From: Peristeroidobacter agariperforans
Lineage (GTDB): Bacteria > Pseudomonadota > Gammaproteobacteria > Steroidobacterales > Steroidobacteraceae
Reading direction: 5' to 3'
Assembly (NCBI RefSeq): GCF_004138335.1
Contig: NZ_RYFW01000001.1
Span: 1,550,001 to 1,614,000, forward strand
DNA: 64,000 nt
Part shown: positions 43,613-53,392 of the stretch, piece after piece
Position numbering within the stretch: the stretch's first letter is position 1
Layout of the letters: each line of letters starts with the position of its first letter
Translations under genes and position numbers: made by a program
Notes under the pieces: generated by a model
Database searches by the model: none
What the model was told of the DNA's origin: nothing
The model's input: only the letters and a program-made list of their open reading frames with translations

Positions 43613-44515
43613 TTACGTTCGCCGCTTCGCATTCTCCAGCGCATCGATCGTCCGCGGCCAATCATCCTTCAGCAACCGTGACAGCGCCCGATCGGCGAGC
43701 AGCTTGCCGCCGGTCTGGCAGCGAGGACAGTAGTTTGTTTCGTTCTCCGCGTATCGAATGCGCTGGACCGCCGTGCCGCACACCGGGCACGGCTCGCCGA
43801 ACTTTCCATGCACCGCCATCTCCTTGCGAAACGCGGTGACCTTCTCCGGAAAGCCGCGAGCGGCTTCGGCCCGCAAGCGCTCGATCCATTCAGTCAGCAC
43901 GTCTTGAATGGCGTCGTAGAGCCGGCGCCATTCATCGTCATCGAGGTGCTTCGTCTGGATCATTGGCGAGAGCCGGGCACGGTGCAGGATCTCGTCGGAG
44001 TAGGCGTTGCCGATGCCGCTGAGAATGGTTGGATCGGTGAGCGCACGTTTGAGCGTGTGATTACGCTCACTCATGTACTCACGAAACACAGCCGGATCGG
44101 CACCGAGCACTTCGAGCCCACCGCGATCGTGTTCTTCGAGCTGCGCTTCGCCGGCAACAACGTGCAGCGAGGCGCGACGTTTCGTGCCCGCTTCCGTCAG
44201 GGTCAGCACGCCATTGTCGAAGTCGAGCTGCAGCAGTGGCCCACGGACCTTGCCGCGATGACTCGGCTCATACCAGTGCAGCCGGCCTGCGATCATCAAA
44301 TGAATCACCAGCCACATGTCGTTATCGAAACCGATGGCGATGCGTTTGCCGAGCCGGCGTAGCTGGGTGACGGTGTGGCCTTCGCAGCTTTGCAAAGGCG
44401 GCTCGGCGGTGCGCAGCAGGAACGGATTCTTCAGCAGAATCCGCTCCAGCCGGCGCCCGACGATGCGGGCCTCGAGCGACTCGATATAGACGGCGACGTC
44501 AGGCAGCTCTGGCAT
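43613..44515 (-). CDS. Fpg/Nei-family DNA glycosylase
   Basis: 300 residues. N-terminal catalytic Pro2-Glu3 (PELPDV), a Lys in [12 protein letters not shown], Asn/Asp in [12 protein letters not shown], and a four-Cys zinc finger CPVC...CPRC at the C-terminus. The enzyme would excise oxidised bases with beta/delta-lyase activity. In the zinc-finger hairpin the Arg that contacts DNA in classical MutM/Nei is replaced (segment [11 protein letters not shown]), as in a separate Fpg-like subfamily. It starts 24 nt after the ABC permease stop on the same strand and may share that transcript. Confidence 0.9.
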   Translation of the reverse strand: MPELPDVAVYIESLEARIVGRRLERILLKNPFLLRTAEPPLQSCEGHTVTQLRRLGKRIAIGFDNDMWLVIHLMIAGRLHWYEPSHRGKVRGPLLQLDFDNGVLTLTEAGTKRRASLHVVAGEAQLEEHDRGGLEVLGADPAVFREYMSERNHTLKRALTDPTILSGIGNAYSDEILHRARLSPMIQTKHLDDDEWRRLYDAIQDVLTEWIERLRAEAARGFPEKVTAFRKEMAVHGKFGEPCPVCGTAVQRIRYAENETNYCPRCQTGGKLLADRALSRLLKDDWPRTIDALENAKRRT

Positions 44516-44539
44516 GGATGCCTAACGTTTGCGCCGGTA

Positions 44540-45730
44540 TCAGAGTTCGCGCAGACCGGTCGTGATCGGCAACTTTGCTGCACGCAGGCTGGGCAACAGT
44601 CCGCCGATGAAGCCGAGGATCAGCGCGTAAACCAGTCCTTGCACCAGCAGCTGCGGCGTGACCGTGAACGCGAAGGTCAGTTGACTGAAAGTCGCGAAAT
44701 TCATGGTCGATGCGCGCACACCATTGAATGCGACGTACGAGACGATCATGCCGACCACGCCGCCCACCAAGCCAATCAGCAATGCTTCCGCAAGCACCGA
44801 GGTGATCACGGGAGCTGGCCCGAAGCCCAGCGCCCGCAACGTCGCGATCTCACGTGTGCGAGAGGAGACGGCTGAGTACATCGTATTGAGTGCCGCGAAG
44901 ATCGCACCCAATCCCATGAGAATCGCGATCGCGCTGCCGATGGTGCTCACCAGCGTCACGAGAATCTTCGACTGCTCGGCGTAATACTGTTTCTCGCTGA
45001 ACACACGAACGTTGAGCCGCGGGTTGGTCGACAGCTCGTCCTTGAACGCCTGCATGGCGCTCGGGCTGGTGAGCTTCACACGCATCGACTGGTAGGACGT
45101 GCCGCGGTTGTACGCGCCTTGAAGCACCGTGGCGTCGGTCCAGATTTCGGATTCGGCCACGCTGCCGCGATCTTCGAAGATGCCCGTGACCGTCCAGTTG
45201 GTGGTGCCCAGGCGCAGCTGGCTGCCGACGGTGAGGCCGGAGAACTGCATGCTCGCGCCCTTGCCGACGACGACTTCGAATTTGCCGGGCGTGAAGTTCA
45301 CGCCTTCGACGATCTTGAAGTTGCTACGCAGCTTCACTGCCTGCGGACCCACGCCGCGCAAAGGAACATTCGCCGCGGTGCCGGTGCTCTTCAGCGGCAC
45401 ATCGACCACGACGTACAGCTCGGGAGAAACAATCGGCCCTTGCTCGTCGCGCGCCGCCTGTTTGGCGTCGGCGATGAGGCGGGTTTGTTCCTGCTGCAAG
45501 CCGCTGCCCATTTCGTCGGTTGCGCCATTACGCAGCACGATGGCGACCTGGTCGGAGCCGGAGATGTCCAGCACCGCTTTAAAGCCTTCGGCAATGGAGA
45601 GCACGCCGATGAGCACGGTGACGACGCCGGCGATGCCGATGAGCGCAACGATCGACGACGCGGCACGCTGCGACATGTTGCGCACGTTCATGCTCGTGAT
45701 CGCGGTAATCTGATCCCAAGAGTTCGACAT
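44540..45730 (-). CDS. MacB-like ABC transporter permease (second of pair)
   Basis: 396 residues. N-terminal span (IVALIGIAGVVTVLIGVLSI), a periplasmic MacB-PCD domain of about 200 residues, then three C-terminal FtsX spans (IGSAIAILMGLGAIFAALNTMY; ITSVLAEALLIGLVGGVVGM; LLVQGLVYALILGFIGGLL). ATG 45730 follows AAGGAT; an in-frame start 21 nt upstream overlaps the preceding gene. Part of the operon adaptor-ATPase-permease-permease read leftward from 48852. Confidence 0.9.
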   Translation of the reverse strand: MSNSWDQITAITSMNVRNMSQRAASSIVALIGIAGVVTVLIGVLSIAEGFKAVLDISGSDQVAIVLRNGATDEMGSGLQQEQTRLIADAKQAARDEQGPIVSPELYVVVDVPLKSTGTAANVPLRGVGPQAVKLRSNFKIVEGVNFTPGKFEVVVGKGASMQFSGLTVGSQLRLGTTNWTVTGIFEDRGSVAESEIWTDATVLQGAYNRGTSYQSMRVKLTSPSAMQAFKDELSTNPRLNVRVFSEKQYYAEQSKILVTLVSTIGSAIAILMGLGAIFAALNTMYSAVSSRTREIATLRALGFGPAPVITSVLAEALLIGLVGGVVGMIVSYVAFNGVRASTMNFATFSQLTFAFTVTPQLLVQGLVYALILGFIGGLLPSLRAAKLPITTGLREL

Positions 45731-45747
45731 GTTGCTGATCCTTCTGC

Positions 45748-46905
45748 TCAAGCCTTACGCAAGGCGTCGACGATCTTCAGTCGCGATGCCTGCGCGCAGG
45801 GGATTGCTGCGGCCAGGCCGCCGAGCAGCAGGATCAATACGACACCGATGCCCCAGGTCGCAGGCGGCATGCCGAGCACAGGGAAGAACTGCGCGACCGC
45901 CGCACCGATACCTTTGCTCGCGAGCGCCGCCAGACCCAAGCCGATCAGGCCGCCCAGCCCAGTGACCAGAATCGCTTCAGCGATAATCAGGAACGTGACG
46001 CCCGCGCCGGAGAAGCCCAGCGTCTTCATCACTCCGATCTCGTTGATGCGCTCACGAATCGACTGGCCCATCGTGTTGGCCGTGACCAGCAGCATGGTGA
46101 AGAACACGGCTGCGGCCACGAACGTGAGCAGCTTGCCGATGTTGCCCATCTGATTCGCGAAGCCCTGGATGAAAGCCTTCTCGGTCGAGGTCTTGGTCTC
46201 GGTCGATGAATTGCGGAACAAATCGTCGATGCTTCGGGCGATGTCGGCCGAGCGCCCCGGGTCTGCTACTTTCACGACCACCCAACCGATCATGTCCCGG
46301 ATCTCGGCACGCGACTCGTTGAGATAGTCGTAGTGGAAATACATGCTCTGGTTGTCGCCGTTGCTCGCCTGGTAGATACCCGCGATCTTCATCGGCCAGG
46401 AGTTGCCGCCATCGTCCTTGCGCGTCCAGATGTTGGAGCGCATGGGAATGGTGTCGCCCACTTTCCACTTGAAGCGCTCCGCGATCATCGGGCCGACGAT
46501 GACGGCGGTGCGATCCTGCAAGAACGCCTGTTTCTCTTCGGGCTTGAGCTGGTATTCGCTGTACACCTCGAAGAAGGTCGGCGCCTCGACCGCGAACGCG
46601 GCGATCTGGTTGCGATCTTCCTGATACACGCCGCCGAACCAGTCCTGCGACGACGCCACCACGACGCCCTCGACGCCTTTGACACGATTCAGATAGGCGA
46701 GCGGCAGCGATTGCACGAACGAGGTCTTGTGCATCGTGATCAAACGATCGATGCCGGCGAGCTCGGGGCTGCCGGTCATCGCGACGCGCAGCGTCTGCAT
46801 CAGTCCGAACAACAGAAACGCGACGACGATCGATGCCAACGTGAGGCTGGTGCGCAAACGTTTGCGCCCCAGGTTGGCCCACAGCAGAGGTAGGTATTTG
46901 AACAT
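45748..46905 (-). CDS. MacB-like ABC transporter permease (first of pair)
   Basis: 385 residues with the same FtsX/MacB layout: N-terminal span after LPLLWANLGRKRLRTSLTLASIV, periplasmic domain, three C-terminal spans (LLTFVAAAVFFTMLLVTANTM; VTFLIIAEAILVTGLGGLIGLGL; WGIGVVLILLLGGLAAAIPC). Dissimilar enough from its partner that the two should form a heterodimer. Lies 9 nt after the ATPase gene and 17 nt before the second permease. Confidence 0.92.
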   Translation of the reverse strand: MFKYLPLLWANLGRKRLRTSLTLASIVVAFLLFGLMQTLRVAMTGSPELAGIDRLITMHKTSFVQSLPLAYLNRVKGVEGVVVASSQDWFGGVYQEDRNQIAAFAVEAPTFFEVYSEYQLKPEEKQAFLQDRTAVIVGPMIAERFKWKVGDTIPMRSNIWTRKDDGGNSWPMKIAGIYQASNGDNQSMYFHYDYLNESRAEIRDMIGWVVVKVADPGRSADIARSIDDLFRNSSTETKTSTEKAFIQGFANQMGNIGKLLTFVAAAVFFTMLLVTANTMGQSIRERINEIGVMKTLGFSGAGVTFLIIAEAILVTGLGGLIGLGLAALASKGIGAAVAQFFPVLGMPPATWGIGVVLILLLGGLAAAIPCAQASRLKIVDALRKA

Positions 46906-46914
46906 GACGTCACC

Positions 46915-47607
46915 TCAGGCCGCGGCGTCGCGGCTCAGCTGACCCTTATTCAAATGCAGTACGTGCTTGGCGCGAGCCGCGGCGTGCGGATCGTGCGTCA
47001 CCATGATGATGGTCTTGCCCTGTTGCTGATTCAGCGCCTGCAACAGATCCAGGATTTCATCGCCCGACTTGCGGTCCAGGTCGCCAGTGGGCTCGTCGCA
47101 CAACAAGAGCGTGGGATCGGAAACGATGGCGCGGGCGATGCCGACGCGCTGTTCCTGGCCGCCCGACAACTCTCTTGGCTTGTGATGAGCGCGTTCGCTC
47201 AAGCCGACCAGGCCCAGTGCCGCGTTGGCGCGCTTGCGCCGTTCTGCAGCCGGCAGCTTCGTCAGCAACAGCGGCAGCTCGACGTTGCGCTCGGCGGTCA
47301 ACACCGGCAACAAGTTATACATCTGGAACACGAAGCCGACGTGGTGGGCGCGCCATTTGCCCAGGTCGCCGTCGGTCATCGAGTCGGTGCGCGTGCCGGC
47401 GATTTCGATGCTGCCCGCGGTCGGGCGGTCGATGCCGCCGATCAGGTTCAGCAACGTGGACTTGCCGGAGCCCGACGGGCCCATCAACGCCAGGAAATCG
47501 CCCCTGGGAATGTCCAGGTCGAGGGCGTGCAGCACGTGCACGGTCTCGGCGCCCCGCTTGTAGTCCTTCGCCACGCCACGCAGTCGAACCAACGATTCAT
47601 CAGCCAT
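46915..47607 (-). CDS. MacB/LolD-like ABC transporter ATPase
   Basis: 230 residues. Walker [18 protein letters not shown]-loop VFQMYNLLPVL, signature LSGGQEQRVGIARAI, Walker B TLLLCDEPTGDLD, switch MVTHDPHAA. The LSGGQEQR and GDLDRKSG features are those of lipoprotein/MacB-type ATPases. Encoded 3 nt downstream of the adaptor gene, ahead of two permeases. Confidence 0.94.
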   Translation of the reverse strand: MADESLVRLRGVAKDYKRGAETVHVLHALDLDIPRGDFLALMGPSGSGKSTLLNLIGGIDRPTAGSIEIAGTRTDSMTDGDLGKWRAHHVGFVFQMYNLLPVLTAERNVELPLLLTKLPAAERRKRANAALGLVGLSERAHHKPRELSGGQEQRVGIARAIVSDPTLLLCDEPTGDLDRKSGDEILDLLQALNQQQGKTIIMVTHDPHAAARAKHVLHLNKGQLSRDAAA

Positions 47608-47610
47608 GTG

Positions 47611-48852
47611 TCACTCCGCTTTCTTTTTGACCGGGGCGCCTTCGGCGAGCCCTTCGACCGGTTTCCCTACAAGGACGTCGCCCGCGGCGATTCCCGACAA
47701 CACTTCTGTCTGCCCGCTACGTTCGCCACCGATGCGCACCGCGACTCGCTCCACCGAGTCCTCGCGCACCCGCCAGACGAACGTCGTCTCACCCTCTTTC
47801 ATGATGGCTTCGCTCGGCACCCGCACGGCCGGGCGAGACGACGCAGTTGCCGGCTCGCCGGCGCGGTCGTCGAAGAAGCTCACCTTCACGCCCATGTCCG
47901 GCAGGATGCGCGGATCCAACTGATCGAACCCGATGCGCACACGCACCGTCGCCTTCTGGCGATCGGCGGTGGGCACGATGTTGATGACGTGACAGGGGAT
48001 GACCCAATCCGGATACGCATCCAGCACGGCTTCGGCTTTTTGTCCGGCCTTCACCCGATTGATGAAGGCCTCGTTCACGTCGACCTCAATCTCTCGCGAA
48101 TCCATGTCAACGACTGTCGCGATTCCGGTGCGCGTGAAGCCGCCGCCCGCGGAAATCGGCGAAATCATTTCGCCGGGCTGCGCGTCCTTGGAGACCACGA
48201 CGCCGGCGAAGGGCGAGCGAACTAACAAATCGTCCAGATCCTGGTTGCGCACGCGCACGCTGCTCTGGGCCACTTTCACTTCGCTCTTCAATGCTTCCAG
48301 TCGCGCCTGCAGGGCGCCGAACTCCGCTTGTGCCGAATCGAGCGCCTGCTCGCTGACCAGCTTGTCGGCGCGCAGCTGCTGCGTACGACGCAAGTTGCGT
48401 TCAGCTTCCGCCAGGCGCACCTCGACTTCCTGCAGATTCTTGGTCGTCGCATCGAGCTGACGTTCGGCGAGGTCGAGCTGCGGGCGCGTGGTCGTATCGT
48501 CCAGGCGCGCGAGCAGCTGGCCCTCCTTGACCTCCATGCCTTCCTCGATGAGCACCTCGGAGACCTTGCCTGTCACTTTTGCCGACACTGTGGCTTGACG
48601 GCGCGCCACGACGTAGCCGGAAGCGTTCAGCACCGAGCCGCCGCCACCGCCGCTCGTGGCAGCCGCGGTCGCAGTCACTGTTTCCACTTCGATCGCGTTA
48701 TCGCGGAACAGTGCATATGCCGCGGCCACTGCGGCTAGAACGAGTACAGCAGCGATGAACCATTTATAGACGCCGCCATTACGGTCGTTGCGAGTGGGTT
48801 CCGGGCTGCGTTCGATGCGGAGGCTGTCGAGTGCGTTCTGATCGAATGACAT
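47611..48852 (-). CDS. Periplasmic adaptor (MacA/HlyD family)
   Basis: 413 residues. N-terminal cytoplasmic stub, one membrane anchor (WFIAAVLVLAAVAAAYALF), then the lipoyl/barrel-sandwich half (ASGYVVARRQATVSAKVTGKVSEV), a coiled-coil hairpin of about 100 residues (TRPQLDLAERQLDATTKNLQE onward), second lipoyl half, beta-barrel and membrane-proximal domain. ATG 48852 aligns with family N-termini and has a GAAGG-type site; the frame is open further upstream but would overlap the divergent gene start. Connects the ABC pump to an outer-membrane channel not in this cluster. Confidence 0.9.
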   Translation of the reverse strand: MSFDQNALDSLRIERSPEPTRNDRNGGVYKWFIAAVLVLAAVAAAYALFRDNAIEVETVTATAAATSGGGGGSVLNASGYVVARRQATVSAKVTGKVSEVLIEEGMEVKEGQLLARLDDTTTRPQLDLAERQLDATTKNLQEVEVRLAEAERNLRRTQQLRADKLVSEQALDSAQAEFGALQARLEALKSEVKVAQSSVRVRNQDLDDLLVRSPFAGVVVSKDAQPGEMISPISAGGGFTRTGIATVVDMDSREIEVDVNEAFINRVKAGQKAEAVLDAYPDWVIPCHVINIVPTADRQKATVRVRIGFDQLDPRILPDMGVKVSFFDDRAGEPATASSRPAVRVPSEAIMKEGETTFVWRVREDSVERVAVRIGGERSGQTEVLSGIAAGDVLVGKPVEGLAEGAPVKKKAE

Positions 48853-49083
48853 GGAAGCCTTCAGTCCTTTAGCGATCGCGCGCGTAGCGAATGCCGGCGC
48901 GGTCATTGGTATATGCGAGAAAGCCAATGCCGGCGACCGGCAGGGCGCACGGATTCTAATCCCGCGGGCCGCGCAGAAGTAAGGCGCGTCGGTGAAAAGC
49001 CGCGCAACGCCGGCAAGTTGGGTCGATAATCCGCCTGTGAGTTCGATATCTGCGCTACCCGCCGGGCAGGACACCGCCAACAT

Positions 49084-50226
49084 ATGAAACGCCGCACCTT
49101 ATATATCGTGGCTGGAGTGGCGCTGGTGGCACTCGCGATCGGTGTGCTGGCGAGCCGCCCCGATCCCATCGAGGTGGAAACTGCAACGGTGAGCCGCGGC
49201 CCGGTCGCTGAAACTGTTACCAATACGCGGGCCGGCACCATCAAGGCCTGTCAACGCGCCCGACTCGCGCCGCCTTCGGGCGGTCAAATCGCCAAACTGC
49301 CGGTAAAGAAAGGCGATCGCGTGCAGCCCGGACAAGTGCTGCTCGAGCTGTGGAACGACGACATTCGCGCCGAGCTGAGCCTGGCTGAACGTGATGCAGT
49401 CGCCGCGCACGCGCGGGCTGAAGAAGCTTGTGTCGCGGCGAAGGTCGCTCAGCGCGAATCGGATCGTCTGGCCAAGCTGGTGACACAAAGTCTGGTGTCG
49501 ATCGATGCGGCCGAGCGCGCCAGAGGCGACGCTGATAGTCGAGCGGCGGCGTGTCGTGCGACCACTCAAAATATCAAAGTGGCCGAGGCGCGCATCGAGC
49601 AGGCGAAGGCGTCGATGGAGCGCACGCTGTTACGTGCGCCGTTCGCCGGCATCGTTGCCGAGATCAATGGTGAGATCGGTGAGTTCGTAACCCCGTCGCC
49701 TGTCGGTATTCCGACGCCGCCCGCTGTCGATGTAGTTGACACTCGCTGCATCTACGTGACGGCCCCCATCGATGAGGTCGACGCCCCGCGAATTCGCGAG
49801 GGCATGCCGGCGCGGGTGTCGCTCGACGCGTTCCGGGACCGAACGTTTGCTGCTCATGTGCGCCGGGTGGCGCCTTACGTGCTCGACGTTGAGAAACAGG
49901 CGCGCACAGTCGAAATCGAGGCTGAGCTGGAAGACATTCAATCGGTGACCTTGCTGCCGGGCTATAGCGCCGATGTGGAAGTGATTCTGCAGGAGCAGGA
50001 CAACGTGCTGCGGGTTCCGACACGTGCCCTCATCGATGGCAAGCGTGTCTATATATATGACGCAGCGGAACAGCGGGTTCACGCGAGGGATGTGCAAACC
50101 GGTCTGCGAAACTGGGAGTACGTCGAGGTCACCAGCGGGGTCGCGGAAGGCGATCTGGTGGTGACGACGGTCGATCGCGAAGGGGTCGTGGACGGAGCGC
50201 GCGCCAGGCAGGCTGCCGAGCGATGA
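49084..50226 (+). CDS. Periplasmic adaptor (HlyD/MacA family) of divergent ABC module
   Basis: 380 residues. Membrane anchor or signal (RTLYIVAGVALVALAIGVLA), lipoyl half (ARLAPPSGGQIAKLPVKKGDRVQPGQVLLEL), helical hairpin, second lipoyl half (LLRAPFAGIVAEINGEIGEF), barrel and membrane-proximal domain (LPGYSADVEVIL). Unlike the other adaptor in length and sequence. Ends overlapping the ATPase start (ATGA). Divergent from the left-hand module with 231 nt between start codons. Confidence 0.9.
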   Translation: MKRRTLYIVAGVALVALAIGVLASRPDPIEVETATVSRGPVAETVTNTRAGTIKACQRARLAPPSGGQIAKLPVKKGDRVQPGQVLLELWNDDIRAELSLAERDAVAAHARAEEACVAAKVAQRESDRLAKLVTQSLVSIDAAERARGDADSRAAACRATTQNIKVAEARIEQAKASMERTLLRAPFAGIVAEINGEIGEFVTPSPVGIPTPPAVDVVDTRCIYVTAPIDEVDAPRIREGMPARVSLDAFRDRTFAAHVRRVAPYVLDVEKQARTVEIEAELEDIQSVTLLPGYSADVEVILQEQDNVLRVPTRALIDGKRVYIYDAAEQRVHARDVQTGLRNWEYVEVTSGVAEGDLVVTTVDREGVVDGARARQAAER

Positions 50227-50894
50227 TCGATTTGCAGAACATCTGCCGGCACTTCCAGATGGGCGATCAGGAAGTGCGCGCGCTCGATCAGATCGATGTG
50301 CGCATCGAGAGCGGCGAGTACGTTTCCATCATGGGGCCGTCCGGGTCGGGCAAGTCGACGCTGTTGAATGTGCTCGGGCTGCTCGATCGGCCGACGGCGG
50401 GCACTTATATATTGGACGGGCGAGAGACGACTTCGCTGGACGACGAGGAGCTGGCTCACACGAGAGCGCGCAAGATCGGGTTCATTTTCCAATCGTTCCA
50501 TCTGATTCCGCGGTTGACGGCGTTCGAGAATGTTGAATTGCCGCTGGTGTTGGCTGGCGTCGCTCCCGAAGTGCGACGGCCGAGAGTACAGGAGTTGTTG
50601 GCGAGTTTGAGTTTGGAAAGCCGAGCCAGGCATCGGCCGAATGAATTATCCGGCGGACAGCGGCAGCGTGTGGCCATTGCGCGTGCGATGGTGATGCAGC
50701 CGGCGGTGCTGCTCGCCGATGAGCCGACGGGAAACCTGGATCACATCTCGGGTGCGGAAGTGTTGGCGGCGATTGAGGGCTTGAACGCGAAGGGAATTAC
50801 GTTGCTGGTCGTGACGCATGACGCCGAGGTGGCGCAGCGGGCGCGGCGGCATATCAGGATGAGAGACGGCAGGGTGGTGGAAGACGCGACGTGA
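50223..50894 (+). CDS. MacB/LolD-like ABC transporter ATPase
   Basis: 223 residues. Walker [19 protein letters not shown]-loop [11 protein letters not shown], signature [15 protein letters not shown], Walker [14 protein letters not shown], switch [12 protein letters not shown] overlaps the adaptor stop by 4 nt; 65 nt separate it from the first permease. Same export family as the divergent module but a distinct paralogue. Confidence 0.94.
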   Translation: MIDLQNICRHFQMGDQEVRALDQIDVRIESGEYVSIMGPSGSGKSTLLNVLGLLDRPTAGTYILDGRETTSLDDEELAHTRARKIGFIFQSFHLIPRLTAFENVELPLVLAGVAPEVRRPRVQELLASLSLESRARHRPNELSGGQRQRVAIARAMVMQPAVLLADEPTGNLDHISGAEVLAAIEGLNAKGITLLVVTHDAEVAQRARRHIRMRDGRVVEDAT

Positions 50895-50959
50895 AGAGGG
50901 TGTCGGTGGTTCGCGCCGGCCCCAGGTGACGTCGCCGATAGGTGTGAGGTTGAGAGGTC

Positions 50960-52171
50960 ATGCGTTTTCGCGATCTGGTAAGACTGTCGCTCGACTCCGC
51001 CGTGCGGGCACGGATGCGGAGCATCATGTTGTTGCTCGCGATGAGCATTGGCGTCGCGGCGGTCATTGCGCTCACTTCTCTGGGTGAAGGCGCGCGGCGC
51101 TACGTGGCCGATGAGTTTCAGGCGCTGGGCACGAGGATGATCATCGTCATTCCGGGCCGTTCCGAAACCGGCGGTGTCTCGCCCGGCATGCTGTCTGGTG
51201 AAACGCCGCGAGATCTCACATTGAGTGATGCATTGGCTGTGCAGCGCCTGCCCGGCGTCCAGCGAGTCGCGCCGCTGGTGATTGGTTCTGCGCCGGCATC
51301 GGTGGGCGCGCTGGAGCGCGAGGCGCCGGTGATGGGCTCGAGCTCCGAGCTGATGCCCGTGCACGGGTTCGTTCTCGCGAGAGGGGACTTCCTTCCGCCG
51401 GGCGACCTCAGTCGCGATACGGCCGTCGCAGTCATCGGCAACAACATCGCTCGTGAGTTATTCCCGGGCCGCGAGGCGATCGGTGGCAATCTCCGCATCG
51501 GAGACCGGCGCTTCCGGGTCATCGGCGTGCTGGCGGACCAAGGCCGCATGATCGGCATGGATTCGCAGGAGCTGATCATCGTGCCGGTCAGCGCGGCGCA
51601 GGCGCTTTTCAACACCGAATCGTTGTTCCGGCTGCTGATTCAAGCTCACACCCGCGATGACATGACTCGAGTGCGGGACGCAACCATTGAGGTCATCAAG
51701 CTACGGCATCAGGGCGAAGAGGATGTTACGGTCATCACTCAGGACGCACTGCTCTCCACGTTCGATCGTATCTTCACTGCCCTGACACTCACGCTGGCCG
51801 GCATTGCATCCATCAGCCTCGCCGTCGCCGGCGTCCTGATCATGAATGTGATGCTGGTGTCGGTGAGTCAGCGGACCAGCGAGGTCGGCTTGCTCAAAGC
51901 CATCGGCGCGACGCGGCGGCAGATCACAGCATTGTTTCTTACGGAGGCGATTCTGCTGTCCGTGGCCGGGGCGATTGCCGGGTTGGCCGTCGGGTACGGT
52001 GTCGATTGGATCGTTGGCAACATCTATCCCTCGTTGCCCTTGAACCCGCCGGTGTGGGCGGTCGTGATGGCGCTCGTCGTTGCCATCCTCAGTGGCGTTA
52101 TTTTCGGATTGATGCCAGCGCGACGTGCGGCCCGCCTTGATCCGGTAGCTGCGTTGGCGGGGCGGCGCTGA
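50960..52171 (+). CDS. MacB-like ABC transporter permease
   Basis: 403 residues: N-terminal span (MRSIMLLLAMSIGVAAVIAL), MacB periplasmic core domain (RRYVADEFQALGTRMIIVIPG onwards; QLPGVQRVAPLVIG-like region), and three C-terminal FtsX spans (LAGIASISLAVAGVLIMNVML; LFLTEAILLSVAGAIAGLAVG; VWAVVMALVVAILSGVIFG). A GAGAGG lies before ATG 50960. Stop and next start overlap by one base (TGATG). Confidence 0.92.
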   Translation: MRFRDLVRLSLDSAVRARMRSIMLLLAMSIGVAAVIALTSLGEGARRYVADEFQALGTRMIIVIPGRSETGGVSPGMLSGETPRDLTLSDALAVQRLPGVQRVAPLVIGSAPASVGALEREAPVMGSSSELMPVHGFVLARGDFLPPGDLSRDTAVAVIGNNIARELFPGREAIGGNLRIGDRRFRVIGVLADQGRMIGMDSQELIIVPVSAAQALFNTESLFRLLIQAHTRDDMTRVRDATIEVIKLRHQGEEDVTVITQDALLSTFDRIFTALTLTLAGIASISLAVAGVLIMNVMLVSVSQRTSEVGLLKAIGATRRQITALFLTEAILLSVAGAIAGLAVGYGVDWIVGNIYPSLPLNPPVWAVVMALVVAILSGVIFGLMPARRAARLDPVAALAGRR

Positions 52172-53370
52172 TGCGCTTCGCCGATCTGGTGCGACTGACG
52201 ACCGGTTCGGTGCGGGCGCACCGGCTGCGCGCTGCGTTGACCGCGCTGGGTATCGGCATTGGTGTGACTGCGGTGGTGTTGCTCACATCGATTGGCGAGG
52301 GCGTGCATCGATTCGTCGTGTCCGAGTTCACGCAGTTCGGTACGAACATCATCAGTGTGACGCCGGGCAAGACGCAGACCATGGGCGGGTCGATTGGCTC
52401 GCTCGGCAACGTGCGGCCACTGACCGTCGACGATGCTGAAGCGTTGGGACGCGCGCCGTATGTGATATCGACGAATGCGATGGTGCAAGGGAACGCCGAG
52501 GTGGAAGCACTCGGGCGCAAGCGGCGAACCACTGTGTATGGAGTAGGGTCGACGTTCGCCGAAGCGTTTCGGTTTGAGGTCGCGCAAGGTGAGTTCCTGC
52601 CCGCAGACGATCCGCGCGCGCCACGTAGTCTCGCTGTGCTCGGTAGCAAGATGAATCACGAGCTGTTCCGCGGCGAGAGTCCGCTGGGCAAGACGATTCG
52701 GGTCGGTGGGCAGCGCTATCGAGTCGCGGGTGTGATGAAGCCCAAGGGCACGACCTTGGGATTCGATCTCGACGACACGGTCTACATTCCCACCGCGAAG
52801 TCGCTCGAGTTGTTCGATCGGGACAGCGTGTTCGAGATTCAGCTGCGGCATGAGTCGGGCGTGTCGGTGCAAGAGGTGGTCACCGGTGTGCGCAAGATTC
52901 TGATCGCCCGCCACGGCGATGAAGATTTCACGATTACGACCCAGCAGCAGATGCTCGATACGCTGGGCTCGGTGTTGAGCGTGCTGACTTTCGCGGTGGG
53001 CGCGCTGGGCAGCATTTCATTGCTGGTCGGCGGCGTGGGAATTTTCACCATCATGACCATCGGGGTCAGCGAACGCACAGCGGAAATCGGGTTGTTGCGC
53101 GCGTTGGGAGCGCAGAAGAATCAAGTGCTGCGTGTGTTTCTTTCCGAAGCCGTGGTGCTGTCTGCGCTCGGCGGCGTCGCCGGCTTGTTGGCTGGACTTG
53201 GTATCGCCGCGGCGCTGGATATTGCCGTGCCGGCGCTGCCAGTGAGCTATTCGCCGGCCTTCATAATTGCGGCGGAGTCGTTGGCTCTCGCAGTTGGATT
53301 GATAGCTGGCATTTTGCCGGCGATACGAGCGGCGGGATTAGAACCGGTTGATGCGCTTAGAACGGACTGA
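52171..53370 (+). CDS. MacB-like ABC transporter permease
   Basis: 399 residues, same layout (N-terminal LRAALTALGIGIGVTAVVLL; MacB core domain; C-terminal spans FAVGALGSISLLVGGVGIFTI, FLSEAVVLSALGGVAGLLAG, FIIAAESLALAVGLIAGI). Heterodimer partner of the preceding permease (1-nt overlap). Converges with the ethylene-receptor-like kinase gene 22 nt away. Confidence 0.92.
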   Translation: MRFADLVRLTTGSVRAHRLRAALTALGIGIGVTAVVLLTSIGEGVHRFVVSEFTQFGTNIISVTPGKTQTMGGSIGSLGNVRPLTVDDAEALGRAPYVISTNAMVQGNAEVEALGRKRRTTVYGVGSTFAEAFRFEVAQGEFLPADDPRAPRSLAVLGSKMNHELFRGESPLGKTIRVGGQRYRVAGVMKPKGTTLGFDLDDTVYIPTAKSLELFDRDSVFEIQLRHESGVSVQEVVTGVRKILIARHGDEDFTITTQQQMLDTLGSVLSVLTFAVGALGSISLLVGGVGIFTIMTIGVSERTAEIGLLRALGAQKNQVLRVFLSEAVVLSALGGVAGLLAGLGIAAALDIAVPALPVSYSPAFIIAAESLALAVGLIAGILPAIRAAGLEPVDALRTD

Positions 53371-53392
53371 AAACCCTGAGCCTCTGGCGAGC

